Positions 18,501-26,075 of a DNA stretch of 64,000 nucleotides are shown here, in pieces. The notes under the pieces were generated by a model, which saw only the letters and a list, made by a program, of their open reading frames with translations, was not told the DNA's origin and ran no database searches. This stretch comes from Nocardia sputorum (lineage in GTDB: Bacteria; Actinomycetota; Actinomycetes; Mycobacteriales; Mycobacteriaceae), in assembly GCF_027924405.1 (NCBI RefSeq), contig NZ_AP026978.1, positions 3,782,001 to 3,846,000 of the forward strand, given 5' to 3'. Every line of letters begins with the position of its first letter. The first letter of the stretch is position 1. Position numbers and translations under genes: made by a program.

Positions 18501-19150
18501 AGTTGATTCGCCGACGCCGCGAAGGTGTCCGAGAACGGGCGATCCAACAGGGGAGGAGCGTCCAGATCCGACGGCGTCCCCCAAGACCCCGTGTACCGCC
18601 TACGACGGTAACGACTTCCGGGCGGATTGGCCGGATTCGTCACATACAGCTCGAATCCGCCCGAAATGGGTATCGTGCGCAGCCGCCGCGACGGTCCACC
18701 TTGCATCCGGATACGCGAATTGTTCTCGAGTCGCCAATGCACGACCTCCGCACCGACGGTGTAGATGATGTGAAGGTCGTCGGGATCCGTCGCTGCCGTC
18801 GCGAATCCGGACGTAACGTTGTTGTCTGGGAGAGTCCGGGATGTCCAGTTCGGGGTCCAGGCGCCGCCGGCGAATCGCCGGTGGTACACCTTCGCCCCGG
18901 AACGGGCGAACAGCTCGATGCGATCCGTGCCCGAGGAAGTGACGCTGAGCCAGTCGGCTCCGGGTGCCGCCGTGCCCGGCATCGGCGGCCGACCGAGCTG
19001 CACCCAACTACTCCAGATCGGTTGAGAGGTAGCTGCCTCGACACGCCCAGGGCGGTACCAGATCACGCCCTGCTCGTCGCCTACAAACAAGTCGACCGTA
19101 CCCGGCTTGCGGCAGCAGGCGGCCAGTGCATCGATCGCGTGTTTCATCAT
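15566..19150 (-). CDS. 1194-aa protein: PLL-lectin-like repeat region plus amphipathic beta C-terminus
   Basis: First gene of the six-gene operon. Residues ~1-330 carry repeated units of the kind W..W..LG......P......R.ELFA.....V.HR.F.GG.W, as in PLL-like (fucose-lectin/DUF346) beta-propellers; DRIELFARSGAKVYHRRF is the clearest copy. The middle is beta-rich and unassigned. From ~1000 to 1160 there is a long run of alternating hydrophobic residues with glycines (GGGGYLELAVAAGG, GGIEFGASVAVDFAIV, GYLRIGGSIDLLGLARVAVELTLSL). This looks like amphipathic beta strands or a membrane-associated sheet. No signal peptide is seen. The start is 19150 or the adjacent ATG 19147. A carbohydrate- or surface-binding role is inferred. 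Confidence 0.65.
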   Translation of the reverse strand: MMKHAIDALAACCRKPGTVDLFVGDEQGVIWYRPGRVEAATSQPIWSSWVQLGRPPMPGTAAPGADWLSVTSSGTDRIELFARSGAKVYHRRFAGGAWTPNWTSRTLPDNNVTSGFATAATDPDDLHIIYTVGAEVVHWRLENNSRIRMQGGPSRRLRTIPISGGFELYVTNPANPPGSRYRRRRYTGSWGTPSDLDAPPLLDRPFSDTFAASANQLMLAPGRDQRLWVRTVATALWRDMGGIITSDGDRYDILAAAATSSTRTDIFALWAPAGLVHRRYDSALGDLHDSRAWSPWQLVDTWAGPLAGYTLLRPDDLLHVRVEDSGFRRGVNGHGAPELIAEENARLDVDFPPQHMAEEASEASQARSAGPSRLRFKIAPGTVVPLSVQGVLDTMTARELSPPEGQPDSGSVLELPWRLLMTLPSGGRCAPAPLPVKSAGGVTGLWHCQILNRAGGPVVSLRPFRALHRQNTFQKTPLDAGNETVDRIVERAAQLPVTANRLILSSLGAWFSLTAEFGGAPELKWSHRAAMGRDYYVRVVKSGRLFPFGHRVVHIETFERVFRPDMLGDQTSHPAALQVKHTLVITEPVRDFGGGAGGSHERAFPFQQVSFAGQLTWEVDGPPEGKQMFWPQQYGDPIYFALILRAGRETVEATLPLLFVTDGTPAGVQKLDDEYKQGPPNVPGRPAARIDRAIPLLVTSGANGHEPVSDSIQHVLTAEFGIGQAPNGTHPKVSQLKVALPALQKLIGAKAPGEIRATLSAQVLSDPNATVLLDLVDTPKIDFADAGAATGAVATPTMPAVNGVARDRGPIVKPPSGKPYPSPAALFSDDATLFGVIKLNKLIQAVTDQPAISWRNGAPRLHWSQQLYGAAAKPVDPFVPGPTSTLSLDAGPDETKGRVTDFSLNIPDRARQVVVIELNEVAFTSRSAGPTARPTVTVDVRRVSLDGALRFVRTLQSFMLKSGAGPQVSVLPTAVAVRYVAAVPAVSVGVFNLTNLAIEAGVTLSLVNKPLTIDFKFATRQRPFLVTVSGLGGGGYLELAVAAGGQPDGLTKLVGGIEFGASVAVDFAIVAAEVHVFGGIVFVYDGRVSITGYLRIGGSIDLLGLARVAVELTLSLTYTPNRLEGSAKLVVVIDLTLWSASFELTCRKSFAGPDMLAPERVAIAASPASSVAATLGPVGNSYPWRTYCRAFAGE

Positions 19151-19632
19151 GAGGCCCCACTGCTCCTAAATTGCAGCCCTACCGGCTACTAATCAGCAAC
19201 AGTATGAGTCCGCTGATGCACGAGGCATCGAGAAGTCGCCTACTCGAATTCGCGATTGCCTACCGAACCCCACCTCGTTCGTCGACGACCGGCGCGGCTC
19301 GGCCGCACTACAACGGCTCGACGTCGACGTACGTATCATCCACCGCGGTGGCGGGGCTCTGCTGCCGGGCTGCGGTCGCAATCTTGGTGCTTGCGCAGTC
19401 ACCGCTCGCCAGCACACGGATCCGCACATCGAGCAAGAAGCCGAGACGGCCAGTCAGTGAAGTGCCGAAATTTCACCTGAGTATCAGACTACTCATTTTG
19501 TCAGTAAGCAACGTTCTGGCAAATAGGGTAGCAAGCAGGCTGGCACCCGCGCTGGGCGCAGAGGAAGATGATAGTCGACGCGGATCATGGTCCGGCTATC
19601 CATGTGGACGCACCACTGGCGGAGAGACTGCG
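19151..19632 (+). other. Intergenic region upstream of the cassette operon, no gene recognised
   Basis: About 480 bases between the divergent start of the 1194-aa gene and the small ORFs at 19.6-20.0 kb. I see no convincing coding sequence. It must contain the promoter of the cassette operon, but no clear -35/-10 pair could be chosen. The composition looks less G+C rich than the flanking metabolic genes. Confidence 0.5.
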
Positions 19633-19725
19633 ATGTCTGATATCTCGATCGGAGAGGGCACCCTCAGGATGCATGGCGCTTCGCCAGATGGTCGAAAAGG
19701 TGCTGGCCGATGTCCAGCACTGTGA
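19633..19725 (+). CDS. Possible 30-aa small ORF resembling the start of the next gene
   Basis: ATG 19633 is preceded by a GGAGAGACTGCG block that closely matches the AAGGAGCACTGCG block before ATG 19778. Both products start Met-Ser-Asp followed by Ile or Val. The ORF then diverges and stops after 30 codons. It may be a decayed duplicate of the 76-aa gene or a leader. The evidence is the shared initiation region only. Confidence 0.3.
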   Translation: MSDISIGEGTLRMHGASPDGRKGAGRCPAL

Positions 19726-19777
19726 AATCACGGTCCGCATGCTGGGCAGCGGATCCCTGTGGAAAAGGAGCACTGCG

Positions 19778-20008
19778 ATGAGCGACGTTTACGCACCTGA
19801 AGAAAGCAAGCATTCTTCCGTGCAAGACGCGGTTGAAGAGAAGAAGCGCACAGTGGCACTGAGGCTCGCCAAGACTTGGCACGTATTGGGACCCTATAAC
19901 GACTTGGGCCCTCTGGTTACTCTTGCAAACAGTGATCCGATCTCGCAAGCGGGAGAATTCGTAACCGCCGCACAGAATGGCAAGTTCTGGGGGTTGTTGT
20001 TCTACTGA
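19778..20008 (+). CDS. Uncharacterised 76-aa small protein
   Basis: ATG 19778 has an excellent AAAAGGAG ribosome site 7 bases upstream. The product begins MSDVYAPEESKHSS, has a charged helical middle (VQDAVEEKKRTVALRLAKTW) and ends in an uncharged, aromatic tail (NGKFWGLLFY). I know no family. The charged leader and distinct C-terminal half recall peptide precursors, but no RiPP-maturation enzyme is nearby, so that reading is not supported. It lies just past the beta-protein cassette on the opposite strand and may belong to it. The longer open frame beginning at 19568 lacks a ribosome site and was not used. Confidence 0.6.
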   Translation: MSDVYAPEESKHSSVQDAVEEKKRTVALRLAKTWHVLGPYNDLGPLVTLANSDPISQAGEFVTAAQNGKFWGLLFY

Positions 20009-20121
20009 CCGACGATCGGAGTCGCTGCTGCCCGGTAGCCATCCGTTGCAGCGACGCGCGGTCGCAGGGCCAGGCGCGTTCGGCTGCAACACAGAGCGCT
20101 CCGAGTGACCGCGATGGTGCT

Positions 20122-21516
20122 TCATCCATGGCCGAACCGGCAGCAGCGGCCATTCCGACGCCTACAGCCATAGGCAATAGCGTGCGCCGCGGAGTGGTAT
20201 CGAATCGCTACGAGCACCGCGCTTGCCGAACGCCGAGTCCGGCCAGGGACTTCGACCGGTGCCGATGGGGCAACCTCGGTGGAACCAGCCGATTCGGCAT
20301 CCGAGGACGTAGGTGCCCGGAGAGCGGATCCGGTGCGGGGAGTGGTCAGGGTGACCGCCATGGCGGCTGCGATGGCCGCGGCGGCGAGGGCGGCGGTGGC
20401 GGGCCAACCGAACCAGCCGACGGCGGCTGCGCCGGACGCGGCGCCGAAGCTGCCGCCGATGAAGTAGACGATCATGTAGGCGCTGTTGAAGCGCGCTGGG
20501 GCGCCCGGGTCGATGGCGAGGACCGTGCTCTGGTTGGCTACCTGGGCCGCGAATAGTCCGGCGTCGAAAAGACCGAGGCAAACGAGGGTTACGACGGTAT
20601 TCGACAGAAAAGCGCCCAGCGCTGCCGAGGCGGCGATGGCGAGCACGAGCCCGATAACGATCACTCGCCGCGCGCCGATGCGATCGGTCCACGCCCCCGA
20701 GATGCGAGTGGCGGCGACACCGAGCAGTCCGGCGAAGGCGTACAGGCCGATCCGTTCGGGTGAGTACGAGAACGGCGGCTGGGACAGCGCGACCGGGAGT
20801 CCGGCCCAGATCGTGCAGAAGGCGAAGAACCAGAGGGCACCGCGACCGGCCGCCAGGCGCAGCGTCGGATATCGGCCGTGTAACCCGGGAAGTCCGCGCA
20901 CCGTCGCCAGATAACCCCCGGTCGCATTGCCCGCTACGGCGGGCAGCGTGAACCAGGCGGTGACCGCGACAACCGCGCATGCCACTGCGAACGCGAAAAG
21001 CGTTCCGCGCCAGCTGATCGCATCCGTCATCCACCCGCCGACGATCCGGCCCGCGAGGATCCCCGCCGAAATGCCCGCCGTCACGACTCCCAGAACCGAG
21101 GCCCGCCGCCGTGGTTGCGCGAGACGTCCGGCGATCGAGCTCAATTGCGCACCGACCGATGATCCCGCTCCGATCAGGCCGACTACCAAGCCGAGCAGCC
21201 AGGCCGAACCGACCATCGCGCCCGCCGCCAGAGCGATGGCAAGGGTACCGAACTGTGCCGACAACACCCTCCGCGGCGGGAACCGGTCGACCAGCGGTAC
21301 CAGTAGCGCCAGTCCCACCAGATAGCCGAGCGACCCGCACGCCAGGGCCGTGCCGACCACCGTGAGTGAGGCGTGCAGCGAACCGGCGACTTCCGCGATG
21401 GCCGGTTGCAGCGGATAGATTGTGGCGGTGCCGAGCGCGGCCGCCAGCGCCATGAACCAAACGACGGGTGTCCGCAGCGCGGCGCCCTGTGCGTCTGGCG
21501 TCGGATCAGTTTCCAT
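20122..21516 (-). CDS. MFS transporter
   Basis: A 464-aa protein with about twelve predicted hydrophobic helices between residues ~15 and 400. It carries a major-facilitator loop motif between TM2 and TM3 (VPLVDRFPPRRVLSAQFG) and the equivalent in the second half (AWTDRIGARRV). The start is set at ATG 21516 (METDPTPDAQG), just before the first helix; the upstream extension is not hydrophobic. The C-terminal ~70 residues are hydrophilic and Arg/Ser rich. It is most likely a proton-driven exporter of a small molecule. Nothing ties it to the neighbouring genes. Confidence 0.85.
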   Translation of the reverse strand: METDPTPDAQGAALRTPVVWFMALAAALGTATIYPLQPAIAEVAGSLHASLTVVGTALACGSLGYLVGLALLVPLVDRFPPRRVLSAQFGTLAIALAAGAMVGSAWLLGLVVGLIGAGSSVGAQLSSIAGRLAQPRRRASVLGVVTAGISAGILAGRIVGGWMTDAISWRGTLFAFAVACAVVAVTAWFTLPAVAGNATGGYLATVRGLPGLHGRYPTLRLAAGRGALWFFAFCTIWAGLPVALSQPPFSYSPERIGLYAFAGLLGVAATRISGAWTDRIGARRVIVIGLVLAIAASAALGAFLSNTVVTLVCLGLFDAGLFAAQVANQSTVLAIDPGAPARFNSAYMIVYFIGGSFGAASGAAAVGWFGWPATAALAAAAIAAAMAVTLTTPRTGSALRAPTSSDAESAGSTEVAPSAPVEVPGRTRRSASAVLVAIRYHSAAHAIAYGCRRRNGRCCRFGHG

Positions 21517-21735
21517 CGCACCGACGCTAGGAGCACCGCGCCCAAGAGTCCGGCGGGAAAACGACGCGATCGTCGCCGTCGTCGGGGGCATCCATGGTGC
21601 GGGCAAGCGCGAAAATTTGATCTCGCACCGTGTCGAGTGGGACCGCTCCGAGTGCTGGAGCGCGGCGCACGATCGTAGCTCTGGGTGCCGACGATCGCAT
21701 GCGGCGCAGCGACCTCGATGGCGCGGCGCTGATTC

Positions 21736-22203
21736 CTACGCCGGGTGGCGCTGGTCGCGTCGGCGCACCGTGCGCAATCCGCAGGCTTGGCCTACGCTCG
21801 CGCCTTCGAGCAGGTACTGCAGCCCGATCACCACGAACCCGAACAACCATCGTGCGACCGTCTGCCATAAACGTGGACGCCGGCCGTCCTTCCATCGCAC
21901 TACCCGCATTCCGAACAGCAGTTTCGCGAAACTGCCACGCAGCAGCAGTGTGCCGAGTACGTGGTTGGCGAACGACACCGCGAGCACGCACGGAACGAAC
22001 GCGCCCAGGAATTCCGCGACACCGTCGAAAGCGTGAAAGACGCGTTGCGACAAGGCGAATCCGATGACCAGCGCTATCAAGGCGTCGGTCGTCGCGGCCA
22101 GGGCGAGGCGGTTCTCCCCCGCCTCGTCCGGAACAGCGGCCCGCGGCGCAGGCGCCTGGTCGCGGGATCGGCTTCGGTCAGGACCGGGGCGTGTTGCGTT
22201 CAC
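21736..22203 (-). CDS. RDD family membrane protein
   Basis: A 155-aa protein starting at GTG 22203. It has an RDD-like first helix (NRLALAATTDALIALVIGFALS; the RDD triplet itself is degenerate) and about three membrane segments. The characteristic LLRGSFAKLLFGMRVVRWKDGRRPRLWQTVARW block follows the usual pattern G.t.GK...G.rvv...G....w. Function is unknown for most family members. No neighbour suggests a role. Confidence 0.75.
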   Translation of the reverse strand: MNATRPGPDRSRSRDQAPAPRAAVPDEAGENRLALAATTDALIALVIGFALSQRVFHAFDGVAEFLGAFVPCVLAVSFANHVLGTLLLRGSFAKLLFGMRVVRWKDGRRPRLWQTVARWLFGFVVIGLQYLLEGASVGQACGLRTVRRRDQRHPA

Positions 22204-22301
22204 GCGACGTATTGTGGCCCAGCTCGCCGACTGTCCCCAGTAGTGCGATGCCGCCCCTCCACAACGGGACTTCGTTGCGGTCCGTCGCATAAGCCGCCGA
22301 T

Positions 22302-22484
22302 GTGGATCCCACCCTGGTGAATTACTACTTCACCAACAAGTCGGGACTGCTGAAGGCGGCGCTGGAGCCGCCGGAAGCCTTCGGTGCCGACATCCCCTCG
22401 GAGCAGGTCGTCCGCCTGATCGCGCCGACTCTGCAGCACTACCTCACCGGCGCCCTGGGCGAGGATCTCCCGGCGAACGCCTGA
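22302..22484 (+). pseudogene. TetR regulator remnant
   Basis: The short frame begins with VDPTLVNYYFTNKSGLLKAALE, which is the recognition-helix end of a TetR DNA-binding domain, then stops after about 60 codons. The first half of the helix-turn-helix is missing upstream and the C-terminal domain is gone. It is a decayed copy, not a functional repressor. An intact TetR gene lies about 430 bases downstream. Confidence 0.6.
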
Positions 22485-22911
22485 TCGGCGGCGGCTCCAA
22501 TCACGGCACCTCGCCGACCGCTCACCCCGCCAACTCCAGGACCTGGGCGCCCCCGCGGCCGTCATCGAGGCCTGCGCCAGCGACTTCCGGGCGCCGCGCG
22601 GTTACGCCCATGTCATCGCCGACCTGCGCGGCACGGTGGGCTCCGGCGGCGTCTACACCTATGCGGGAAGCGTTGCAGCCCATGCCTTGTCAGCGACTGT
22701 GGCGATGAACGACCGTCTCCGTAGATCGGCAACACAACGGCAGGTGATCTACCGGCGCGGCCTCTTACGGACGCCGAGGGGATTGTTCTTGGCATCGGAA
22801 AGGAGAGTTCCGCTTGGCGCGAACAAGCTCCTCGAGCACCCGGGGGGAGCACGCCGTTCTCCGGTACAGTGCATTCATGTTCTCTTCATATGACCGAGGA
22901 CCGAGGCGCCC
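22485..22911 (+). other. Region without a supportable gene
   Basis: Open frames occur on both strands but none shows family sequence with a plausible ribosome site. Part of it may be further debris from the broken TetR locus. The promoter for the TetR gene at 22912 should lie near its right end. Confidence 0.4.
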
Positions 22912-23565
22912 GTGACCAGCCTGGGCGAGAATCCGGCATGGAAGCAGCGCGCCGTCGAGCGCTCGCTACGCACCGCAAAGCTGCGCGCCGAGGAGCGTGT
23001 GCAGCGGTTCCTGGACGCCGCCCAGGCGATCATCACCGAGAAGGGCAGTACGGACTTCACGGTGCAGGAGGTCGTGGACCGCTCACGACAATCGCTGCGC
23101 AGCTTCTACTTGCAGTTCGACGGCAAGCACGAGCTGCTGCTCGCCCTTTTCGAGGACGCCCTGAGCCGCACGTCCGAACAGCTGCGCGCCGCCGCCGACG
23201 GGCGGACCGACCCGCTGGACAAGCTCCAGGTGGCCGTCGAGCTGCTGTTCGAGCTGTGCCGGCCGGACCCTTCCGCGCAGCGGCCGTTGTTCACCGATTT
23301 CACATCGCAGCTGCTGATCTCGCATCCCGACGATGTGAGGGTCGCGCACGCGCCGATGCTGGCACTGTTTACCGAGCTCATGGACGCGGCCGGGGAGGCA
23401 GGCCAACTGCGCCCCGAGGTCGACTCGCGCCGGACGGCGGCCATGGTCATCCAGACCGTCATGTGCACCGCGCAGTCCGCGGGAGCGTTCGACGAGGAGC
23501 CGCAGCATCCGATCACCGGGTCCGAAGTATGGAATTTCTGCGCACGTGGTTTCGCCCGCAGCTGA
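22912..23565 (+). CDS. TetR family transcriptional regulator
   Basis: A 217-aa regulator. The helix-turn-helix spans about residues 30-78 (RFLDAAQAIITEKGSTDFTVQEVVDRSRQSLRSFYLQFDGKHELL read as one block). The C-terminal domain is alpha-helical and ends near HPITGSEVWNFC. It starts with GTG 22912. It is followed by a 228-base gap without a recognised gene, so its target is not obvious. Confidence 0.85.
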   Translation: MTSLGENPAWKQRAVERSLRTAKLRAEERVQRFLDAAQAIITEKGSTDFTVQEVVDRSRQSLRSFYLQFDGKHELLLALFEDALSRTSEQLRAAADGRTDPLDKLQVAVELLFELCRPDPSAQRPLFTDFTSQLLISHPDDVRVAHAPMLALFTELMDAAGEAGQLRPEVDSRRTAAMVIQTVMCTAQSAGAFDEEPQHPITGSEVWNFCARGFARS

Positions 23566-23793
23566 CAGCGACAACGGCGCATTGCGCTTCCCGCCGTAGT
23601 AACCGGCGTCGCGGCGAGCGAACCCGACCGGCCGCCCGCCTCGCGCCATCGCTGCCCGGTTCGTCCGGCCCGGACGCGACACGTGACGACCCACTGCGCC
23701 GGGGATCGATTCCGCTGGTTCTACACTGACCCCGCTCGGTGAATGACGTTTAAGCTGGAATCGGACGGCTTATGCCCTGGCAATAGGGAGCGG

Positions 23794-24270
23794 ATGAACA
23801 TCGCCAAAGCGCCTCAGCCGGAATACCGGCAGGCCTGCTTCGCCGATCTCGACGACATCGCGGCCATCGAGGCCGAGGTGTTCGCCGAGCCGTACCTGTA
23901 TCTGATGCTGCGCCAGCTGTTCGACCTGCACGGATCCGAATGGCTGGTCGCGGAGCTGGGCGGGACGGTGATCGGGTACGCGCTCACCTTGGAGAAGAAG
24001 GGCCGGGCACTGCTGTTCACCTTCGCGGTGGCCAAGCGGTACCAGGGCGGAGGATATGGGCGCGGCCTGCTGAGCCGCACGTTGCAGACCTGCCGGGAGG
24101 TGGGAGCCGAAGTGGTGTACCTGACCGTGCGGCCGGACAATCAGCACGCGAGCAACCTGTTCAAACGAGCGGGATTCGAATTCGTCGAGCACGACGACAG
24201 GTACTTCGGCCCTGGGGAGCCGCGGGACGTTTTCGAATACCGGCTGAGGAGCCGCCCGCTAGACTCGTGA
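23794..24270 (+). CDS. GNAT family N-acetyltransferase
   Basis: A 158-aa single-domain GNAT. The acetyl-CoA pyrophosphate loop reads FAVAKRYQGGGYGRGLLSRTL (variant of R/Q-x-x-G-x-G/A), followed by VYLTVRPDNQHASNLFKRAGFEFV, the usual strand 6/7 region. ATG 23794 is preferred over the ATG at 23743 because TAGGGAG lies 3-9 bases upstream and family homology starts here. Its stop is 1 base before the next ATG, so the two genes are co-transcribed. The substrate is not determinable. Confidence 0.85.
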   Translation: MNIAKAPQPEYRQACFADLDDIAAIEAEVFAEPYLYLMLRQLFDLHGSEWLVAELGGTVIGYALTLEKKGRALLFTFAVAKRYQGGGYGRGLLSRTLQTCREVGAEVVYLTVRPDNQHASNLFKRAGFEFVEHDDRYFGPGEPRDVFEYRLRSRPLDS

Positions 24271-24271
24271 C

Positions 24272-25093
24272 ATGGGGGAGCTCTCACCCTTCGTCGCATC
24301 CGTCTCGACCCGGATCACCAGGCGCGCAGACGAATACACCGCCGAGATCGATCGGGGCGGCCGTTCCGAGCAAGAAGAACTCGAGCAGTTCACCGCCCAT
24401 GTCGAGGCCATCCTGGCCGACTACGACCCACCCAGTACCCGGCGGCACTCCGACTCCCTGGTCTTCCGGCACCTCTACACCGCCGCACGGCAACCGGCGC
24501 CCGACGAAGCGGGCTGGCGGGTGCCGAGCGCGATCCCGGCGGCACTGCTGGCGGCCGAGATCGAATTCCGTGGTCCGCTGCGGCTGAGCAGCAGGCAGAA
24601 CACCATGCTGGCCGAGGAATACGAGCAGTTGGGCGCGCAGCTCTGGGCGGCGGGGTTGCCCGCGCACGCGGCGCTGGCCTACCGGAGAGGCGCCGCGCTG
24701 TATCGGATGAACGAGGACGACGAGGCTCAGGACCGCTGCGGTCTGCGCTTGGCCCGTGCCCGCACTCTCGCGCTGCCGTCCGGCCCGCGGCGCTGGACGG
24801 GACAACTGTCCTACGTGCTGTGCGGCCACGGTTACCGGCCGTCGTGGCTGCTCGGCTGGGTGGGCGTGCAGTTGCTGCTGTTCACGACCGCCGCTTTGAT
24901 CTGGAGCGGCGATCCCTCCCCGGCCGCCACCGTCTACACCTGCGTGACCGCCTTCATCAATCCGCTGGGGCCCGGTGACACCGAGAGTCTGCGCCCGGCC
25001 GCCCGGCCGCTGTTCGCGGCGGAAGCGTGGATGGGCACCGTGTCGATGTCGGTGTTCTTCGCGCTGCTGGTGCGCAAATGGTTCCGGATGTAG
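24272..25093 (+). CDS. Membrane protein with ion-channel-like C-terminal two-helix module
   Basis: A 273-aa protein. Residues 1-190 are soluble, acidic and helical with no recognised domain. Residues ~185-273 hold a hydrophobic helix (WLLGWVGVQLLLFTTAALIW), a re-entrant-looking segment (YTCVTAFINPLGPGDTESLRPAARPL) and a last helix (AAEAWMGTVSMSVFFALLVRKWFR). This order, TM / pore loop / TM ending in Arg-rich sequence, matches two-TM bacterial ion channels. In the filter position, however, it reads N-P-L-G-P-G-D instead of T-x-G-Y-G-D, so potassium selectivity is doubtful. It ends 9 bases from the convergent SCO2521-like gene. Confidence 0.6.
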   Translation: MGELSPFVASVSTRITRRADEYTAEIDRGGRSEQEELEQFTAHVEAILADYDPPSTRRHSDSLVFRHLYTAARQPAPDEAGWRVPSAIPAALLAAEIEFRGPLRLSSRQNTMLAEEYEQLGAQLWAAGLPAHAALAYRRGAALYRMNEDDEAQDRCGLRLARARTLALPSGPRRWTGQLSYVLCGHGYRPSWLLGWVGVQLLLFTTAALIWSGDPSPAATVYTCVTAFINPLGPGDTESLRPAARPLFAAEAWMGTVSMSVFFALLVRKWFRM

Positions 25094-25102
25094 CCTCGGC
25101 CG

Positions 25103-26074
25103 CTACCACTCGGTGTCGAAAGCTTTGTGCTGCAACGCGTGCAGGGTCGCGACCGCGATGCGATCCCGCAGCCGTGCGACCAGGGCGCTCCACTGGCGGG
25201 ACAACCCGGGATCGACCTGCAGATCCCGCCACAACGCGCGCATCGATGCCGGAGTGTGGGCTCCCGGCATCCACAGCCCGGTGAGGTCTTCCAGCACCGG
25301 AGCCAGCAGGTCGGTGCGTTCCCGGCTGTGCGACGGGAAGCGGTCGGCCTCGGCCAGCGCGTCGGCGACCACGGTCAGCAACCAATCGTGCGCGGCCAAG
25401 TCCTCGCAGAACCGTTGCGCCGCATCCAGATCCGCTTCGTCGCGGACGATCATCCGGACCGTGCGGAGAGCGGCGTCGTCGAGGTACAGCGCGGCGGCGG
25501 GACCGGCGCTTCCCCCGATCCGCGCGGTCCAGCGCAGCCGGGTGGTCCCGGCTCGCACCGGCGGCTTCTGGTCCAGCCTGGTGTCGGCGCGCAGTCGAGC
25601 CAGCAGGCGTTCACTGATGGAGGCCAGGTCCAGCGTGTCGTCGCCGACCGGCCCGGTGAGATACCCCTCGGCCAAAGCCTCGGCGGCGGTGGCCCTTTCG
25701 GGAATGCGGCTGATCACCTCCGTCACGCCCTTCCGGCTGAGGTAGTGCGACCAGGTCTGTCTGCGCCGACTGCCCGCACGGATCACCTGAGTACGCGCGG
25801 TGGACTGCAGCACGCGTCCACCGCAGAGGACGGCACTGGTCGCCACCGTGCCGACGATGTGCGCGGTCCGCTCGCCCAACGACAGGTCGCAGTCGACGCC
25901 CACCGCGGTGGTCGGCGACACCGCCAGCGTGCCCGGCCGCTCCCGCCACCGCACCGTGCAGCCGGGCATCAGCGCCAGCAAATCGCAGGCCTCCGCGCCG
26001 GTCAGCGCGGTCGCCGACGGCAGCAGGCAGGTGCGCACCTCACCGAGGACGGCCAGAGGCGTGGTCGCGGCCAT
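25103..26074 (-). CDS. SCO2521 family protein
   Basis: A 323-aa soluble protein that I match by sequence style and gene order to the actinobacterial SCO2521 family (for example LGEVRTCLLPSATALTGAEACDLLAL at the N-terminus and RQTWSHYLSRKGVTEVI in the middle). It is the last of four genes in the order 2524-2523-2522-2521, with 1 base between it and the preceding stop. No catalytic motif is visible. Function of the family is, as far as I know, not established. Confidence 0.72.
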   Translation of the reverse strand: MAATTPLAVLGEVRTCLLPSATALTGAEACDLLALMPGCTVRWRERPGTLAVSPTTAVGVDCDLSLGERTAHIVGTVATSAVLCGGRVLQSTARTQVIRAGSRRRQTWSHYLSRKGVTEVISRIPERATAAEALAEGYLTGPVGDDTLDLASISERLLARLRADTRLDQKPPVRAGTTRLRWTARIGGSAGPAAALYLDDAALRTVRMIVRDEADLDAAQRFCEDLAAHDWLLTVVADALAEADRFPSHSRERTDLLAPVLEDLTGLWMPGAHTPASMRALWRDLQVDPGLSRQWSALVARLRDRIAVATLHALQHKAFDTEW

Positions 26075-26075
26075 A

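Noticed and set aside
7811..19150. Reading the protease/beta-protein cassette as an extracellular contractile injection or phage-tail locus
   Set aside because: No sheath, tube, baseplate, AAA+ or tape-measure sequence is seen. Large beta-rich proteins alone are not enough.
19778..20008. Reading the 76-aa gene as a RiPP precursor
   Set aside because: No radical SAM, YcaO, lanthipeptide or other maturation enzyme and no leader-peptidase gene lies nearby.
22636..22893. 86-codon plus-strand frame between the TetR remnant and the TetR gene
   Set aside because: No ribosome site, no family sequence and a composition that suggests debris rather than a gene.
23566..23793. Possible gene between the TetR and GNAT genes
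   Set aside because: Frames here run in from the TetR gene in other phases and end without motifs. The ATG at 23743 is only an alternative, less likely GNAT start.
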